Shown in pieces: positions 11,125-11,512 of a stretch of 11,512 nucleotides of DNA. This DNA is from DASPKS01 sp035628035. GTDB taxonomy: Bacteria > Bacteroidota > Rhodothermia > Rhodothermales > Rubricoccaceae. Location: assembly GCA_035628035.1 (NCBI GenBank), contig DASPKS010000156.1, positions 1 to 11,512 on the forward strand, given 5' to 3'. The notes beneath the pieces are model-generated. The model did not search any database. It was not told where the DNA came from and saw only the letters and a list, made by a program, of their open reading frames with translations. Position 1 is the stretch's first letter, and each line of letters starts with the position of its first letter. The position numbers and the translations under genes were made by a program.

Positions 11125-11512
11125 TTGAACCTCGCCGACCTTATCAAGCAGCCGCGCTTCGCCTCGGCGGGGCAGGAGGCTGTCCTCAACGTCGTCGCGA
11201 CGGAGTCGTGGATCGCCGGCGAGATCGCCGACGCGCTGGAGCCGTACGGCATCACGCCGGCGCAGTACAACGTCCTCCGCATCCTCCGCGGGGCGCAGGG
11301 TGGGTGCTACACCTGCTCCGACATCGCCGAGCGCCTCCTCGACCGCACGCCGGACGTGACACGGCTGCTCGACCGCCTCCAGCGGGCGCACCTCCTCACG
11401 CGCTGCCGTGCTGAGCACGACCGCCGCGTCGTCCACGTCTCGATCACGGAGAAGGGGCGCGACCTGCTGAACCGCCTCGACGCCCCGATGGAAGCGCTCA
11501 TGGCGCGCCTCA
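11125..11512 (+). CDS. MarR-family transcriptional regulator, TTG start, cut by window end
   Basis: An open frame of 129 codons runs off the window; no in-frame ATG lies near its beginning, and the apparent start is TTG at 11125 (MNLADLIKQPRF). The MarR winged-helix fold is clear: a helical lead LNVVATESWIAGEIADALEP; GITPAQYNVLRIL (42-54), the usual opening of the DNA-binding region; SDIAERLLDRTPDVTRLLDRL (65-85) as the helix-turn-helix; and the wing HDRRVVHVSITEKG (98-111), matching the DxRxxxVxLTxxG signature with Asp99. Three cysteines (Cys61, Cys64, Cys94) sit around the DNA-binding part, including a CxxC. The gene starts 24 nt after the kinase stop and might be co-transcribed with it. 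The ligand is unknown. The last dimerisation helix is missing only because the window ends. Confidence 0.88.
   Translation, partial: MNLADLIKQPRFASAGQEAVLNVVATESWIAGEIADALEPYGITPAQYNVLRILRGAQGGCYTCSDIAERLLDRTPDVTRLLDRLQRAHLLTRCRAEHDRRVVHVSITEKGRDLLNRLDAPMEALMARL

Noticed and set aside
1..11512. tRNA, rRNA, CRISPR array, insertion sequence, prophage or toxin-antitoxin locus
   Set aside because: No clover-leaf, array-like repeat, transposase, integrase or small paired genes were found by reading both strands; nearly all bases belong to recognised genes.

Overview
The window is gene-dense, GC-rich bacterial DNA (roughly 70% G+C by eye). It most likely comes from a high-GC member of the Rhodothermota/Bacteroidota lineage (Rhodothermia, Salinibacter/Rubricoccus-like). 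This placement is inferred from three things. A secreted protein ends in a type IX secretion-type C-terminal sorting domain. The histidine kinase and response regulator look like Bacteroidota PhoR/PhoB proteins. The genes lack Shine-Dalgarno sequences and carry a TAnnTT-type element upstream, resembling the Bacteroidota -7 element. No taxonomic marker gene is present, so the lineage is not proven.

Layout, left to right. Bases 1-34 hold the first 11 codons of a secreted protein on the minus strand, leaving the window. Across a 90-bp divergent region lies a lipoprotein 5'-nucleotidase-like metallophosphatase (125-1651, +). Six bases after it ends the convergent FKBP-type peptidyl-prolyl isomerase lipoprotein (1658-2062, -). 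A 111-bp divergent region then leads to an exported DUF2959-like coiled-coil protein (2174-2812, +), whose stop codon overlaps that of a Nudix hydrolase (2809-3540, -) in one CTAG. After a 50-bp divergent spacer everything reads on the plus strand: a MerA/Lpd-like FAD disulfide oxidoreductase (3591-5075), a secreted glucose/sorbosone dehydrogenase-like beta-propeller with a sorting domain (5127-6758), glutamine-dependent NAD+ synthetase nadE (6822-8552), ruvA (8609-9208, TTG start), a PhoB-like response regulator (9302-10009), its PhoR-like kinase (10021-11100), and a MarR-family regulator (from TTG at 11125) cut by the window end.

How the genes fit together: this is mostly a housekeeping neighbourhood and not an obvious accessory island. 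The exported proteins (nucleotidase, FKBP, DUF2959, propeller) act at the envelope. Nudix, NadE and the FAD enzyme share a nucleotide/redox-cofactor theme, but nothing ties them into one operon. The regulator and kinase form a two-gene operon with an 11-bp-periodic repeat in front of it. No RNA gene, CRISPR array, insertion sequence or integrase was seen, and no stretch over 300 bp lacks a gene. I see no evidence of a new defence or mobile system. The most worthwhile signals are regulatory: a recurring TAnYWT element 29-33 nt before eight start codons, and the repeat upstream of the two-component operon.
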